Source: Anisus vortex (lineage: Eukaryota; Mollusca; Gastropoda; Planorbidae). Taken from it: a stretch of DNA of 64,000 bases. Below, one piece after another: positions 1-11,500 of the stretch. Numbering within the stretch: the first letter of the stretch is position 1; each line of letters starts with the position of its first letter. The notes under the pieces are model-generated. The model saw only the letters and a program-made list of their open reading frames with translations. It was not told where the DNA came from and did no database searches. A program made the translations under genes and the position numbers. The stretch is taken from positions 24,761,301 to 24,825,300 of the forward strand of contig OX421506.1 in NCBI GenBank assembly GCA_949126835.1, written 5' to 3'.

Positions 1-560
1 CTGAAAGACGGAGAGTTTCAAAATATGTTCCTTTGAGAACGTTTGTGTTTGCACTATTTTATTCTAACTGTACATAATATATATATTGTATATATTGAAC
101 ATATCACCTGAAATAAACTATCAACAACAGTTACACTGAAGCTTCCTTGTCAAGTTACTATTCTATTGTGTTGTATACATTACTATAAGATTTATCTACT
201 ACTCTAATGTCCAAGGAGGGAAATGTTGGAATACAAATACTGAGTTTGTGCCCAGGACTATAAGAAGAGTTCGTGTAATACTGAAACATAAATACTAATA
301 ATTGAAGTCTCCCCTAGGACTAACGAGGATTATCAGCAAGATCTACACAGCTCTGGCCACCAGGGGATGGTGGACGTAACAATAGGAAAGGTAGCAACCA
401 TAATGTCAAGGCTTAATCGAAGAAATCATCTGACTTACGATAAGGACGATAACCTTCATGTGCTAGACACACGATCTAAGCACACTATTTTATGGAAGCG
501 ATACTTGGCTATATATTCCAAGCAAACAAGGGGGATCAACAGCTTTCAACTGAAATGATT
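1..560 (+). mobile_element. Possible 3' end of an LTR retroelement
   Basis: A purine run at 213-223 is followed directly by TGTTGGAATA at 224, the way a polypurine tract meets a 3' LTR; a TGTTGGAA start is common in Copia-type LTRs. No matching second LTR, protease or polymerase is visible because the window begins here. A 63-codon open frame at 367-558 has no recognisable motif. This is a weak call based only on the junction pattern. Confidence 0.2.
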
Positions 561-1124
561 GAATAGTAGCCTCCACATCAAATTTCAGAACAGAGTAACC
601 AACGTGGAACTGCTCAGGAAAAGCAACATAGGGAGCATAAACTCAAGACTGAGTGAGAGGCACCTATGGTAAAAAAAAAAAGCCATGTCCTTAGAATGGG
701 CGCCAAACATATTCATAGAACAAGGCTGTACGGCGAAGCAGTACGCCGTTTCGGCGTGTTCGTTGAGGCAACTCCGGTTCTGCGCTGGACAATTTGGCGC
801 GATGGAATACAAAATATTACATCGTTTAAAAAACGTAACATAATAACTTCATTTGAGAAAAACAATTATTTTTTTGTATACTCAATGAAGGAATAGTAAA
901 TCAATATTATAGTTTTAAAATGCACTTCAATGCAAATATGGGACTATAACATTTTCATAATCAAGTTTTTTTAATAAACGATGATACAAACAGTAAAAAA
1001 AGTGACAGATTTAAACAATGTATTATAGGCTATATTCATCGTCTTGGATGGGAATTCTTATTTTGTGTCCACACTTAGAACGCCATATGTGAAAATTACG
1101 CGTGCTTCGTTTTTAATATAAAGG
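561..1124. other. AT-rich spacer, no gene seen
   Basis: No coding or RNA gene is evident. A GC-richer patch at about 695-805 contains the palindrome-like gtacgccgtttcggcg and resembles the cgccgaaacgg repeats at 5941, so it is probably old transposon debris. Confidence 0.4.
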
Positions 1125-1400
1125 ATCTGATCCATTGTATTTGGCATCGTTGGAAAGAGCCCTCGCTCTCTCTCATAAAAAAAATAAATGTAAATATCAT
1201 TGGTCTTTAAAAAAGAGAAACTCACCCAAATTTAATGTTTACATTATTAGTATTCTATCGGCGAAAGTCGTGTAAACAAGCGATGCAATGGACACAATCT
1301 CACCATTTAAATGAACGCTACGGGCACGTGACTTGATTAAACCAACCCAAGCATTAGTCTATGTTTATTTTGTAAAATTGGCAGCTTCCGTAAAAAGAGG
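1125..1400. repeat. Diverged dispersed repeat, copy 1
   Basis: This stretch aligns by eye, with many differences, to 6795-7095. Shared blocks include an 'attggtctttaaaaaagaga / gttggtcttttgaagacaga' pair, 'gtaaacaagcgatg / gtaaacaaaagcgatg', and a 'gcacgtgacttgatt / ggcacttgatttt' block followed by 'gtctatg'. No coding content is seen. The family is unidentified. Confidence 0.45.
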
Positions 1401-1404
1401 ATAT

Positions 1405-4400
1405 ATTAATAATAATAATAATCGTGCTTAAATAGTGCATATCCCGTTGATGACAGTTCTATGTGCTGACGACAGTTACAGAATACAGACAACGAACAAC
1501 AGACGAAAATGTAAATATGTATACGCAGATACTGCTAACGAAATAGGTGAGTCTTCAGCCGGCTCCTGAAGGTGTCGTAGCTAGGGTCAGGGTTCTGCCG
1601 AAGCTCTAGTGGGAGGGGATTCCACGCGTAGGAGAATGAGCGTTGGCCAGCGGACACAAGCCTCACACGAGGGATCCGCAGAGTAAGTGCGTCAGAAGCC
1701 GAACGAAGTGGGCGGGTTTGGGTGTAGAGCTCAAGACAGGAGCGAAGATAATACGGGGCAGAGTTATTCAGGCTTTTATAGCTGAGAGAAGCCAGCTTAT
1801 ATGAGATCCGGTTGTTGATGGGTAGCCAATGCAGAGATCGGAGCAGAGGAGTGATATTATTTGACTTCTTCTTCTTGTGGACTAATTGGACTGCGCAGTT
1901 CTGGATACGTTGGAGTCCTTGAAGGGAGGAGGCCGAGAGACCAGCCAAGAGCGAATTGCAATAGTCCAAGCGGGAAAAGAGGAGAGAGATAGTGAGCTTA
2001 ACATAAGCTTCCTTGGTGAGATAACGACGGATGGCGGCAAATCGACGCAGATGAAAGAAGCAGATTTTGGTGAGGAAGGAGATGTTGGGCTGCATGGACA
2101 GCGTGGAGTCCAGATAGACACCAATGCTCTTGGCAGTCGGGGAGAAAGGAACAGTTGCGTCAGCCAGCTGAAGATCGCACGTAGTGAGGGAAATGACCCT
2201 CTGTGTCGTACTGACGATGAGAGCTTCAGTCTTCTCACTGTTAAGTTTCAACTTGTTTTCCGTCATCCAGCTCTGGATGTCCAGGAAACAGATGAAGATG
2301 GAAGCAAGGAGCCCGTCGAAGTCTTAGCAGACTCAGTACTGTTATAGAGCTGGGTGTCATCGGCCAAAGAATGATATTTGAGGTTGTGGCGTTCGATGAC
2401 AAAGGAGAGGGGTTGAGTGTAAAAGGTGAAAAGAACTGGGCCGGGGACAGACCCCTGTGGCACACCATGAATAGGCTGGGAGAATATGGACTCAATCATA
2501 ACGGTCTGGGAGCGATTATGAAGATAGCTTGTTAACCATGTGAGGGCGATGTCATGAATGCCAAATGTAGAGCTGAGGCGATCAATAAGTCGGTGGTGGT
2601 CAATCAAGGCGAAGACAGTTGACAAATCAAGCTGCACAAGGGCAGAGACAAGACCTCTGTCTGAGGCGTTTAGGAGGTCAGTGGTGATCCGCAGAAGCTG
2701 TAATGGTGGCGATTCGCGGACTGGTGTGCGGGCATCAGCAAATGCAGAGACAGGTGGGCATTTAACTGCTCGAGGATAACACGCTCCATGATTGTGGAAA
2801 GGAAGGGTAGGTTGGATACTGGGCAGTAGTTCTTGCACTCATTCACGTCGAGTCCGGGCTTCTTTAAGAGTGGGCGGACAATGGCGGATTTGAAGCATTC
2901 GGGACCACGCCCGTGGATAGAGAGGTGTTAATGCTATCGGTGATGAACGTCAGAACACATGTCCAAGCACGTGGTAAACAGAAAGCCGGACATAGGGTCA
3001 AGCTCGTAAGTCTTGATGGGGGTCCTTGTGATGATGCGCTTGACAAGGCCAATGGTTACAGGCTGGAAGGAGGTGAGAGGGGAGCCCGAGAAGGAAGGAG
3101 AGGGTGGAGATGGGCTGTAGGCATCATGATCCAGGGAACAGCGCAGTGTCTCTATCTTCTCCTTAAAGAACTGTGAGAAGTGATCAGGGAGGTTGTCGAG
3201 TGGGTTTGTGGTGTGGAGTGGCGAGGAGGTAGAAGAGCCGAGAAGGGTGGACAAGAAGAAGTAAAGCTTTATGGGCGACGAGGCATGCTTAATACGGTCA
3301 TGGAATTGCAGGACCTTGGCAGCGGTGATGGCTTCATTGACGAGGAGTCGCTTTTCCCTGAAGATCTGGCAGTTGACCTCGAGGCCAGAGAGTCGCTACG
3401 CGCGCTCCGAGCGTCGTCGTTCTCGCTTGGCAGATTTGACGTCATCAGAAAACCAATGAGCTGGCGGTCTTTCCGAGACTGCACACAATAATGGCGGGGC
3501 GGGCCTGTCAAGAAGCTGACGTAGAGTCAGGTTCAAGATGAGGGCCGGGTCAGAAGGTGGGTCATGCTGAGCGTGAAGCGTGGCAGCCTCCGCACTGAAG
3601 GCAACAGTGTCTATAGCTCGCAGCTTGCGGCGAGTGACCATCTTGCGCTTCCTGGCCGGCCTGGTGATGTTGACGATGAAGCTGACAGCTGACTCAGAGA
3701 CGAGATGATCGCAGGCGACGAGGCTGGAGACCAGGTTGTCAGAAGGTCTGGTGACGATCCTGTCCAGAATGTGCCAGTGGTCGTGGGAGGGGAATGGGAC
3801 GACCCGGTTCGAGGCTTTAGCTGCCCAGTAGTGCACGGGCCCGCTTGGTGTTGACATTAGAGGGGCAGTCCCAGTTGATATTAAAGTCACCCAGGACGAT
3901 AGTGCTATGAGAGGTCACATTGTAATTGTCGAGTGCCAGTGCGAACTCGTCGAAAAAAGTTGCTTCACTTAGCCTGTTCTTGGCATTAGGGGAGGCGATA
4001 TATACAAAGGAAGGAGAGGGTGGTGGTAGTGTCCACTGTCATTTCGACAGCCTTGAAGGTGGTGTGGGAAAAGGGGAAGGTGTCGGAGAATGAATAAGTA
4101 GCATGCAGGTGTTGCTTGTATATAACTGCAATACCGCCACCCGCACCAGAGGGCGGGGAAAGAAAGCAGTGAGGTAACCAACAGGAGTAAATTCTTGAAT
4201 CTTGTGGTCATCCCCAGGCCGTAGCCATGTCTCGGTGATAAACAGTATGTAAAGATTGTTCTCAACGATGTAGTCGGAAATTACGTCAGCCTTCCCGACA
4301 GGGTTGACCGACTGGGAATTTAGCAGACAAACGCCCAGTTCGTTTTTTTGTAGCTTTGTGGGGATGTGCAAATGTAGTAGGCACAGATTGGACAGAATCG

Positions 4401-4540
4401 AACACACCCGCAACAGGAGTAGCCGAGACAGAATTGGGAGACAGGCCATGCCCAATGCGATGAAGACGTCAAGCAAAGCCCTGGTCCCGCATCTCGTTGG
4501 TGGTCGACGCCCTATGCAAAGGCAACGAATAATTTGAATT
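1405..4540 (-). mobile_element. CR1/L2-like LINE, nearly full-length ORF2, degenerate
   Basis: A non-LTR retrotransposon lies on the minus strand. Its 3' end carries an (ATT)n microsatellite at 1405-1422, as CR1/L2-type LINEs often do. Working upstream on the minus strand there are a C-terminal domain, a reverse transcriptase and an APE-type endonuclease. The terminal 100 bp recur at 45733 and 55316, which confirms the 3' boundary of a dispersed family. Frameshifts are scattered, so the copy is dead. No ORF1 is seen. The element ends on the 5' side near 4540, where sequence turns AT-rich. Confidence 0.88.
1535..4480 (-). pseudogene. LINE ORF2 pseudogene (endonuclease-RT)
   Basis: Pieces of one protein run in order on the minus strand with frame changes. 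At 4039-4476 is an endonuclease start (LLNSQSV..., then ITETWL). At 3396-3800 is the end of the endonuclease (LDRIVTR...). At 2934-3254 is a linker. At 2263-2838 is the RT palm (GVPQGS and ADDTQLY motifs). At 1535-2266 is the longest intact piece, 243 codons, with SRLDYCNSLLAGL and LQRIQN, typical of the C-terminal half of CR1/L2-clade polymerases. The combined product would copy LINE RNA at a nicked target. The frame breaks rule out a functional polymerase. Assignment to the CR1/L2 group rests on motifs and the 3' microsatellite. Confidence 0.85.
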
Positions 4541-4890
4541 TTTTTTTATCAACACGGGTATGGCGCTCCGAGCATATTTTACCAATGTTAAGCAGACATC
4601 TTTGATTCATTTTAAAAACAATTAAGAAGATCGGAATAAGCAACTAAACACAACACACATTGCTACCTGCTGGCGACATGACGAAATGTTAGGCTTTCAG
4701 ATAAAGGAAAGTCTCATATTGTAAAAAATTAAAAAAGTATATTATATTTTTTTCATTACAATTTGAGATATATCTTGTTCTTTTTACCCTTGATAACTGT
4801 GCCAATTTTTCAAAACAATTTATGAGAGGTTGCCAGGAAAATTCATGGTTGCAAAAAGTAAAGAAAGTAAATTTGATATTTCTCATTTTC
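4541..4890. other. AT-rich spacer
   Basis: No gene, repeat boundary or structured element is seen apart from short A/T runs. Confidence 0.4.
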
Positions 4891-4953
4891 AGGTTTCAGA
4901 CAAAAGTACAATAAAATGCTTACAGCTAAGAGACTATTTCTCCGATTTTCAAT

Positions 4954-5275
4954 GCGGTTCAGCATTCAGATCACTACAAGGATCACTAAATATTTCAAAA
5001 TGATTATGAGGCGCAATGTGGTTCAGCATTCAGATCACTACAAGGATAACTAAATATTTCAAATGACCTTGGGCGCAATACGGTTCAGCATTCAGATCAC
5101 TAAAAGGATAACTAAATATTTCAAAATGACCATGAGGCGCAATGTGGTTCAGCATTCAGATCACTACAAGGATAACTAAATATTTCAAATGACCTTGGGC
5201 GCAATACGGTTCAGCATTCAGATCACTAAAAGGATCACTAAATAACTCAAAATGACCATGGGGCGCAACGCGGCT
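4954..5275. repeat. Tandem repeat, five units alternating 64 and 62 bp
   Basis: The block ggttcagcattcagatcact, with slight decay, recurs at 4956, 5020, 5082, 5146 and 5208, and a diverged sixth copy begins at 5272. Spacings are 64, 62, 64, 62, 64. The two unit types differ by an 'aaaatga.ca/tgagg' versus 'aaatgacctt-ggg' segment, so the higher-order period is about 126 bp. The array lies inside a dispersed repeat that also occurs unexpanded at 9296-9440. Confidence 0.85.
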
Positions 5276-5938
5276 CAATTCGTGGTCGAGGGTCACACAT
5301 TTGGAATAGTTAATGATGAGTGGACTTTGCCGAGACCACTTACTTACGCTGGTCTTGGCATTGCGCCCAGTCAACAATAAATAGGATTGTTCCAACAATT
5401 TTTTTAAGCTGACCATCAACGGTTACGTGCTGAATTTGGAATGAATCACGTAGATATTTGGACATTGCATTCGTGTGGTTTGGTGGCATTCGTGTGGTAT
5501 AATAAGGGTGTGACTTTGTGTATGAAGAATTCGTTCGTAAAGACCAACCATTAGTAAAACGTAAAAAAGTATGTGGACACTGATAACAGAATCAGAAAGA
5601 TCCTTCAAACTTATAGAAGCAGAAACGTAATAGAATACTTATTAGCCAATAATTATTAATGGAGCCATTAAACCTTGTGCTTCGTTCATTTAAAAAGAAA
5701 ATAAAGTTATTTCTGACCGATAAGCCTTTATACATTAAAATACACTGTGTTTTTATGATAATATATTTACTATTTGATATAATAACACCATATAAAAACG
5801 AAAATATAATAGTTAAATAGTTCTATATCTGCATTAAAATACATTTTTTAAACTGTTATTATTTACTATTTGTTTAATTTATTTTTTGTAAAGTATTGTT
5901 TTACTTTTAATTGAATAATGTGCTATGTTTTTATGTCA
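5276..5938. other. Repeat tail and AT-rich spacer
   Basis: The first ~60 bases (cgtggtcgag...) continue the dispersed repeat, comparable to cgtggtagaa at 9423. The remainder is AT-rich without a recognisable gene. Confidence 0.4.
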
Positions 5939-5980
5939 GGCGCCGAAACGGAAGGCGCCGAAACGGAAGGCGACAAAACG
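5939..5980. repeat. Short GC-rich direct repeat
   Basis: The 15-base unit cgccgaaacggaagg occurs twice in a row (5941-5955, 5956-5970) and decays into cgacaaaacg. It is GC-rich against an AT-rich background and resembles the patch at 740-760. It is probably a transposon end fragment. Confidence 0.5.
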
Positions 5981-6794
5981 TCACGTAGCGCTGAACGGAG
6001 AGCTAGAAAACTACAAATTAAAAATAAATACAACCTTACTTACCATCATATCGATAAGTGTACGATGCACTTCTCCTACAGCCCCTGTATTCTTCGTAAG
6101 AAACATTGAAGTATTCCTCATATGGAATCTCACGGGCAATTATGATTTTGACGCAGTTTGTTTTCGTTATAGCGAGAAGCCAAGAAAACGAAACGGTCAA
6201 AGTTTGGTTTGATAAATTATATACACACCACTCTATAATGTCATCTTTGCTGAGCAGAAATGGACGGCGAGACTCTCTTAAATTTATTCGGTCTTTGTTT
6301 ACAAAAAGTTGTTCATCTGCTTTAGCTGGAAAAAAATCAGTATCGAAATTATGTTTTCAGTTAATAGATCACATTATAAAACCCTATATTATAATAATTG
6401 TAAATTATATTGTTTACAAAAATAAAACAAAAAAATAATAGTAACTCATTGAATCTTTAAAGATTGAGACTTGAGAATATTCTAGACAAACATTAGCTAT
6501 AGAAAATGGGTAACTCTCCAAGGAAAAAGGAGTCGCTTTGTGCCTTGAGCTTTTTTGAGATACAGCTTGAAATGTATCGTAGGGGTGTAAAATATGGATT
6601 TCGGATTTTGAAGGTTTCTAAGTATTAATTTATTTTGAAAATTTCTACGGTGAGTTTGTATTCTAAAAATTATTCTAAATTATGTAATAATATTTTTTAT
6701 ATAACACCTTGTAATTTTTCATGTGAATATAATTTGGCAAAAAAAAATGGCTATCTTCTAAAGATCGTCATTGAGAAATCCTTTCCATCTGACC
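5981..6794. other. AT-rich spacer, no supported gene
   Basis: Open frames up to 110 codons at 5925-6438 show no motif, splice partners or coding-like composition, so I do not call a gene. Confidence 0.4.
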
Positions 6795-7095
6795 CATCTT
6801 TTTGGTAGCGTTCGAAAGAGCTGTCTCTAATTTATTTAAATAATACAGACCGTTGGTCTTTTGAAGACAGAAACTAACCAAAATATTGATTAAAAATGCG
6901 TACATTTATAGATCTAGTAGTAATTAATTAGTGTTTCAAGGAATTTCATGTAAACAAAAGCGATGTTAGGTTTGGCCGTTTCATTGAACGAGACCGGCAC
7001 TTGATTTTATCCAACAACCTAAGGCGTTTGTCTATGCTTCTTTACTTCAACACGAAAGCTTCTGTGAGAAAAGAGCAATCTTTGGTAAAAGCCTT
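6795..7095. repeat. Diverged dispersed repeat, copy 2
   Basis: This is the partner of 1125-1400, in the same orientation, with many substitutions and small indels. It carries no coding signal. Confidence 0.45.
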
Positions 7096-7363
7096 ATGCT
7101 TTATTCCGTACCACCAACATCAACAATGAAAATGACTTTTAAATAGTATTGAAAATGTAATACTAGAATACTAGAATGCAACACTAGAATACGAGGCAAC
7201 TGATATATCAAGCTCAAGTGATAATAATAAAGCAAGTGAAGACGAAACATCCACTAATTGTAGACTTAACACTTGTAGTGATGAAGAGGACTGCCATTAA
7301 ATACCTACTAATAAACTTAAACAAATAAAACTCCAGCTTAAATATTTAAAAGTTAGACCAAAA

Positions 7364-7763
7364 ACTAAATATAATAAGATGGACCGCGTGCTTTAATATT
7401 TCTGCTCTTTAACACTTAACATGCCAAATTCGACTAAAGTCGAATTTACAAAACTCTTTCTGTATGCCAAATTCGACTTAAGTCGAAAATCATAGTGGTC
7501 TTAAGAAATGGATCAAAATCATAGCCTGAAACACTTAGTTTCGAAATTTCCGAGCGCACTAAGTTCTTCCGGTTTAGTAATTCGCTATGATTTTCTCAAT
7601 GGGAAATTAAGAATAAAATCGAAAGTTGTATACAGCGGAAGCCTTTATTGCAATCGTTGGAGCGTAGAAGTCATTTAAGACAGCCTTATTGGTTGGGCAC
7701 GAAAAAAAATAAAGAACACATAAGCTCCAAAAATAAAATAAGCGCTTCATCTTATTATAGACT
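7364..7763. mobile_element. Foldback MITE (same family as 37355-37651), with an insert
   Basis: The left end reads ataataagatggaccgcgtgc and the right end agcgcttcatcttattatag, inverted relative to each other and matching the terminal repeats of the complete copy at 37355-37651. The right inner arm (aaaatcgaaagttgtataca then gcgtagaagt..tttaagacagcc) is shared too. An extra ~90 bp at 7412-7500 is absent from the complete copy. There is no transposase. Confidence 0.7.
7412..7500. repeat. Short palindromic insert, second copy at 23168
   Basis: It contains two palindromes built on attcgact/agtcgaat. One is the perfect 16-mer TTCGACTTAAGTCGAA at 7472-7487. They are separated by acaaaactctttctgtatgc. 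The same string with a decayed left palindrome is at about 23168-23250, so this is a mobile or dispersed unit. Confidence 0.5.
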
Positions 7764-8416
7764 TGGGTAAGACACGTTTTTCTTTACTCAAAAATTTGGC
7801 GCACTTATGAAACGCAAACACAGTTACTAGTTCGATGTCACGCACGTATGCCTTCTCTTCCCACCAATTAGAAATAAACAACTTTAAATCAAAATCGGTC
7901 TGAGACATTCTCGGCGAAACGGATACAGATTAATTTCAGCCTAATTTGCATAACCCATTTACCATACCAAGCAAAATAGCTGCCCATTGGTGCGAAGTGT
8001 TGTGACGTAGTCAGCACATATAGTGTTCTAACTCTTTCTCTCGCGTATTAGTTTATTAGGAATGTATCCACGTGGACACAACTAAAAAGTTTTATCTAAC
8101 ATGATCTCCTCCTTATTATGACTATTATCTACCATGGACAAATATTTCAAGCTTACTATTGCGAATAAAAGAGTTGTGTATTTTTTTTTATCTTTGAATC
8201 ATGATTTGCATTTTTCATTTCATCATATGTACGGTGTTTCAAGTGGGTCATTTTTTATCAAATTTCTTATGTTTCACTGAATTACAATGAGAGCCTAGTT
8301 AAAAACTGAGCGCCATTTCAGAAAAATCGCCCTCCCTTTGAAATGATTTCAATAAAAAAGAACGAAAACTAAATACCGAAAGATACGTTATCACTACAGT
8401 TTGTATTTTAAGAGTG
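7764..8416. other. Spacer 3' of the membrane-protein gene
   Basis: No gene is seen. Being directly downstream of the minus-strand stop at 8417, it should hold the 3' UTR and polyadenylation site of that gene. Candidate minus-strand AATAAA-type signals are present but too common here to choose one. Confidence 0.35.
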
Positions 8417-8577
8417 TTAGTTTTTTTTTTCTCTTTTAACAAAACACATTGTAATCATTTGTTTCTCCGTCATTTTGACGGGCATAACTACTAGTATATA
8501 TACTATAACAATGACACTGACCAATCCGCAATCAAATAGTTCGCCACAAATAATGAAAGTTATAGTAACAACACAAC
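8417..8577 (-). CDS. Exon 4: transmembrane helix, tail and stop
   Basis: A pyrimidine-rich acceptor (ttcaccttctcgtcgtcag|) opens in the frame required by exon 3. It codes CVVTITFIICGELFDC, then a hydrophobic run GLVSVIVIVYILVVMPV, a Lys/Arg-containing tail and TAA/TAG-type stop after KREKKN. Length is 2 bases plus 53 codons including the stop. Confidence 0.7.
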
Positions 8578-11500
8578 CTGACGACGAGAAGGTGAAAGTA
8601 TTATCTTTTAATTGACGGTGAACAACTAAAACTTTGAATGTCATCGACTCAATCAAGATAAGATACATACGATAATTTTCAGCTAATTAGATTTTAGCAA
8701 GACGCTTGGACACGAATAAATAACAGAAGGTAAATATATTTTCGGCTTTTATAGGTATAAACCATAATGTTTTAGGACTTTTGATAATAATAATAGGAAG
8801 AAGTGCCTAATTCAATTATATTTTAACTATAATTAGTGACAGTGCCTCCTTAAATAATTTGCTTGACGTGGTTTCCATGTAAATATGCATGATTTCCTTA
8901 TCTTTTATCTTTTATACAAGCATTAAAAGTAGTTAAAAGGTTGTAGTAGTCAATAACTTAGGAGTTCTTTACATCTGTTTTTCCAGCTGAAAAGGATATG
9001 ATATTTCTTGGGTTAGTGACATTAATTTTGTTAAGAGAACTGTTAGTAAGCCTTAGAGACAAAAACCTAAAAATATCGAGAGAACAACAAACTCTTTCAA
9101 TGGACACAAAAATTGTGCAGGGAGATATTCTTTTTTAACTATGGGTTAGCTATCTGTTCATTTAAAACTTATCAAAAAATGTTCAACCATGAACCTTTTG
9201 AAAAGAAGTGATGTGAAGATCCTACCGACTTCACAACTCAAGGCTGACGTTTGGAGACATTACCGGTATAGTAATTTAGACATTTCTCAAAATTAGGTTT
9301 CAGACAGGGGCTACAGTAAAACTCCCATAGCTGTGAGACTATTTCTTCACCATCGAATTCAGCATTCACTATAAGGATAGCTAAATATCTCAAAATTACT
9401 TTAAGGCGCAAAGCGATTTTTTTCGTGGTAGAATTTCCCTTTTTTAGTCGAATCTAATTAATACAAATTGAAGACCAAACTTGGACCACGGGTGAAAGTA
9501 ATAAACTTCTTTATACAAGGAGTGTCTGTAATAAATAAGATCCAATATTTATAGTTACAACACACAGCTTTCTTTTCTGACAGTAAAAGGAGCCGAGGTT
9601 GTTGTTTTTTTGCAAGTGATCTATTGAATTAGTCTGTTTAATTGTTTAGGGCAATTCGACAATATTGTGTAGGCATATATAAAGACATCTAAGAAATTTT
9701 AAAATATAATTATGTGTCACACGTTGTGAGGAGATTTTCGACCGAAACTCACGTACGAGGTACATTAACGTATGAGTATGTTGCAGGGCTGAATTATGTT
9801 ACGATTTAGTGCAGACAGGCTCGTAAGGGTTTTCTTCCAGTGAAACATGAGGTAATTCATCCTCTTCTATTGGCTGCGTTGTCTAAAAGGACGACCGGTA
9901 GTAAAATTGCCGGACTAAACACGAGTGTTGGTCAATTATTTATATTTTAGTGTTTATATTGAGTTTCTGGCTCTAACAAGGTGTTGTACACTCCAAATAA
10001 TAGGACTATAACATCTATTGTAAGAATGAATCAAATAGTTTTGTAGAACTATAGGCCTTTACTGTTTATTATCACACAAAAACTATTACATATAAGTCAA
10101 TACAAGTGAATTTACGCCAAACGTAAGTTTATGGATGTATGGACAAGTCTTAATTAGGCCTGATCTATTATATAGGTCATGGTCAAACGTGTTCACACAT
10201 TTCCAGTATACTTCCAGCAGTAAAAAAATAACAACAAGCCTTTGCTGGTGTTTGACAATTAATTTCAACCTCGATGACCAGTTCTGGTCTTTTAAAAAAT
10301 ATACAAAGGCTACAAGATTAGTTATGAGGATTCCGTTTTTAACTTCAAAATTAAGTATACGATCATTAATACTCAAAATATTAGTCGAGTTAAGTAAAAT
10401 TTAGCTTTGTTTATAAAAAAAAAAATAATCAAGAGTAGCGTTTCATGGTTTAAAAAAAAAATTATATCCGAATGAACGAAAGTTCATTTGCGTCAAGCAA
10501 TAGGTTCGATATTATAAATATATGATTCTTCTCGTTTGACGTAAACAATATATCGCTTCCTTTCGGCAACATTTTTTGGAAATGAAATAAAATGAAATCC
10601 TCTACATCTTTTTTTTTACCCGCAGTACAACTAGTAACGCAGCACACAAAGACTACATATTTTGTTGGCAAATGAACGAATGGGACGGGAAATGTTACTA
10701 CACGTTATACCTTTATGACTTATGTGTGTGTGTTTAGGTGTTTGCTTTTGTAGGTGTGTGTGCGTCTTGCTTGTATGTATCGATGTTATGTATGTATCTA
10801 TGTTTAAATAAAGTATGTATGTTTCCATATATTTGTGTCTTTCCTGGGCGTTCCGATCTTTCTAATTTTAATTAACCCGCTTCCTTGTCATTCATAGTCG
10901 TGAGCCATGATGAACACATTGTATCAAAAGTTACTTACCATAAATTACTGGCAAGTTAACTGGGTTGCTATGATGCTCTTCCACAAAAGGTACATCAGAG
11001 CCTACACGTATAAAGCCTTCTGACTCGAAAGTTTCAGCTGTCTTGTTAAGTACAATCTCGAATACTCCATCTACATAGCCTTTACACGAACATCCAAGCA
11101 CATGTTTCCCTCTGTGTGTCGCATTATCACACACATCATCATATTGTACCCAGCAAATCTGAAACATATAATTCGTAATTCTTGAAATAAGGCATGTACT
11201 TGAAATACTATATTAATCTAACTATGCGTTGGGCTTAGGATTAACCGCTAAAAATATAGATTTTGTAAATCTAGTAGATAATATGGCACGCATGTACATT
11301 TTCAGCGGATTAGAAAAATTCTTAACTCAAACAAAATAACATTAACATTCGGCTAATCCTTCTAATGTCTAATGAAAAGCAAAATGCATATTAACAATAT
11401 AAAATTCAATTTATTTTGTGCGTTTCTTTATGTCAATACTAATTTTTTTTTCCATTGACAGCAAAATATCTCAATGGCATTGCAAATAATTGAACATATT

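Noticed and set aside
1886..3491. Plus-strand ORFs of 73-153 codons
   Set aside because: They are antisense shadows of the minus-strand LINE ORF2, whose RT motifs are recognisable.
9296..9440. CRISPR-like or structured array shared with 4954-5275
   Set aside because: The genome is eukaryotic, there is only one unit here, and the other locus is a plain head-to-tail tandem without unique spacers.
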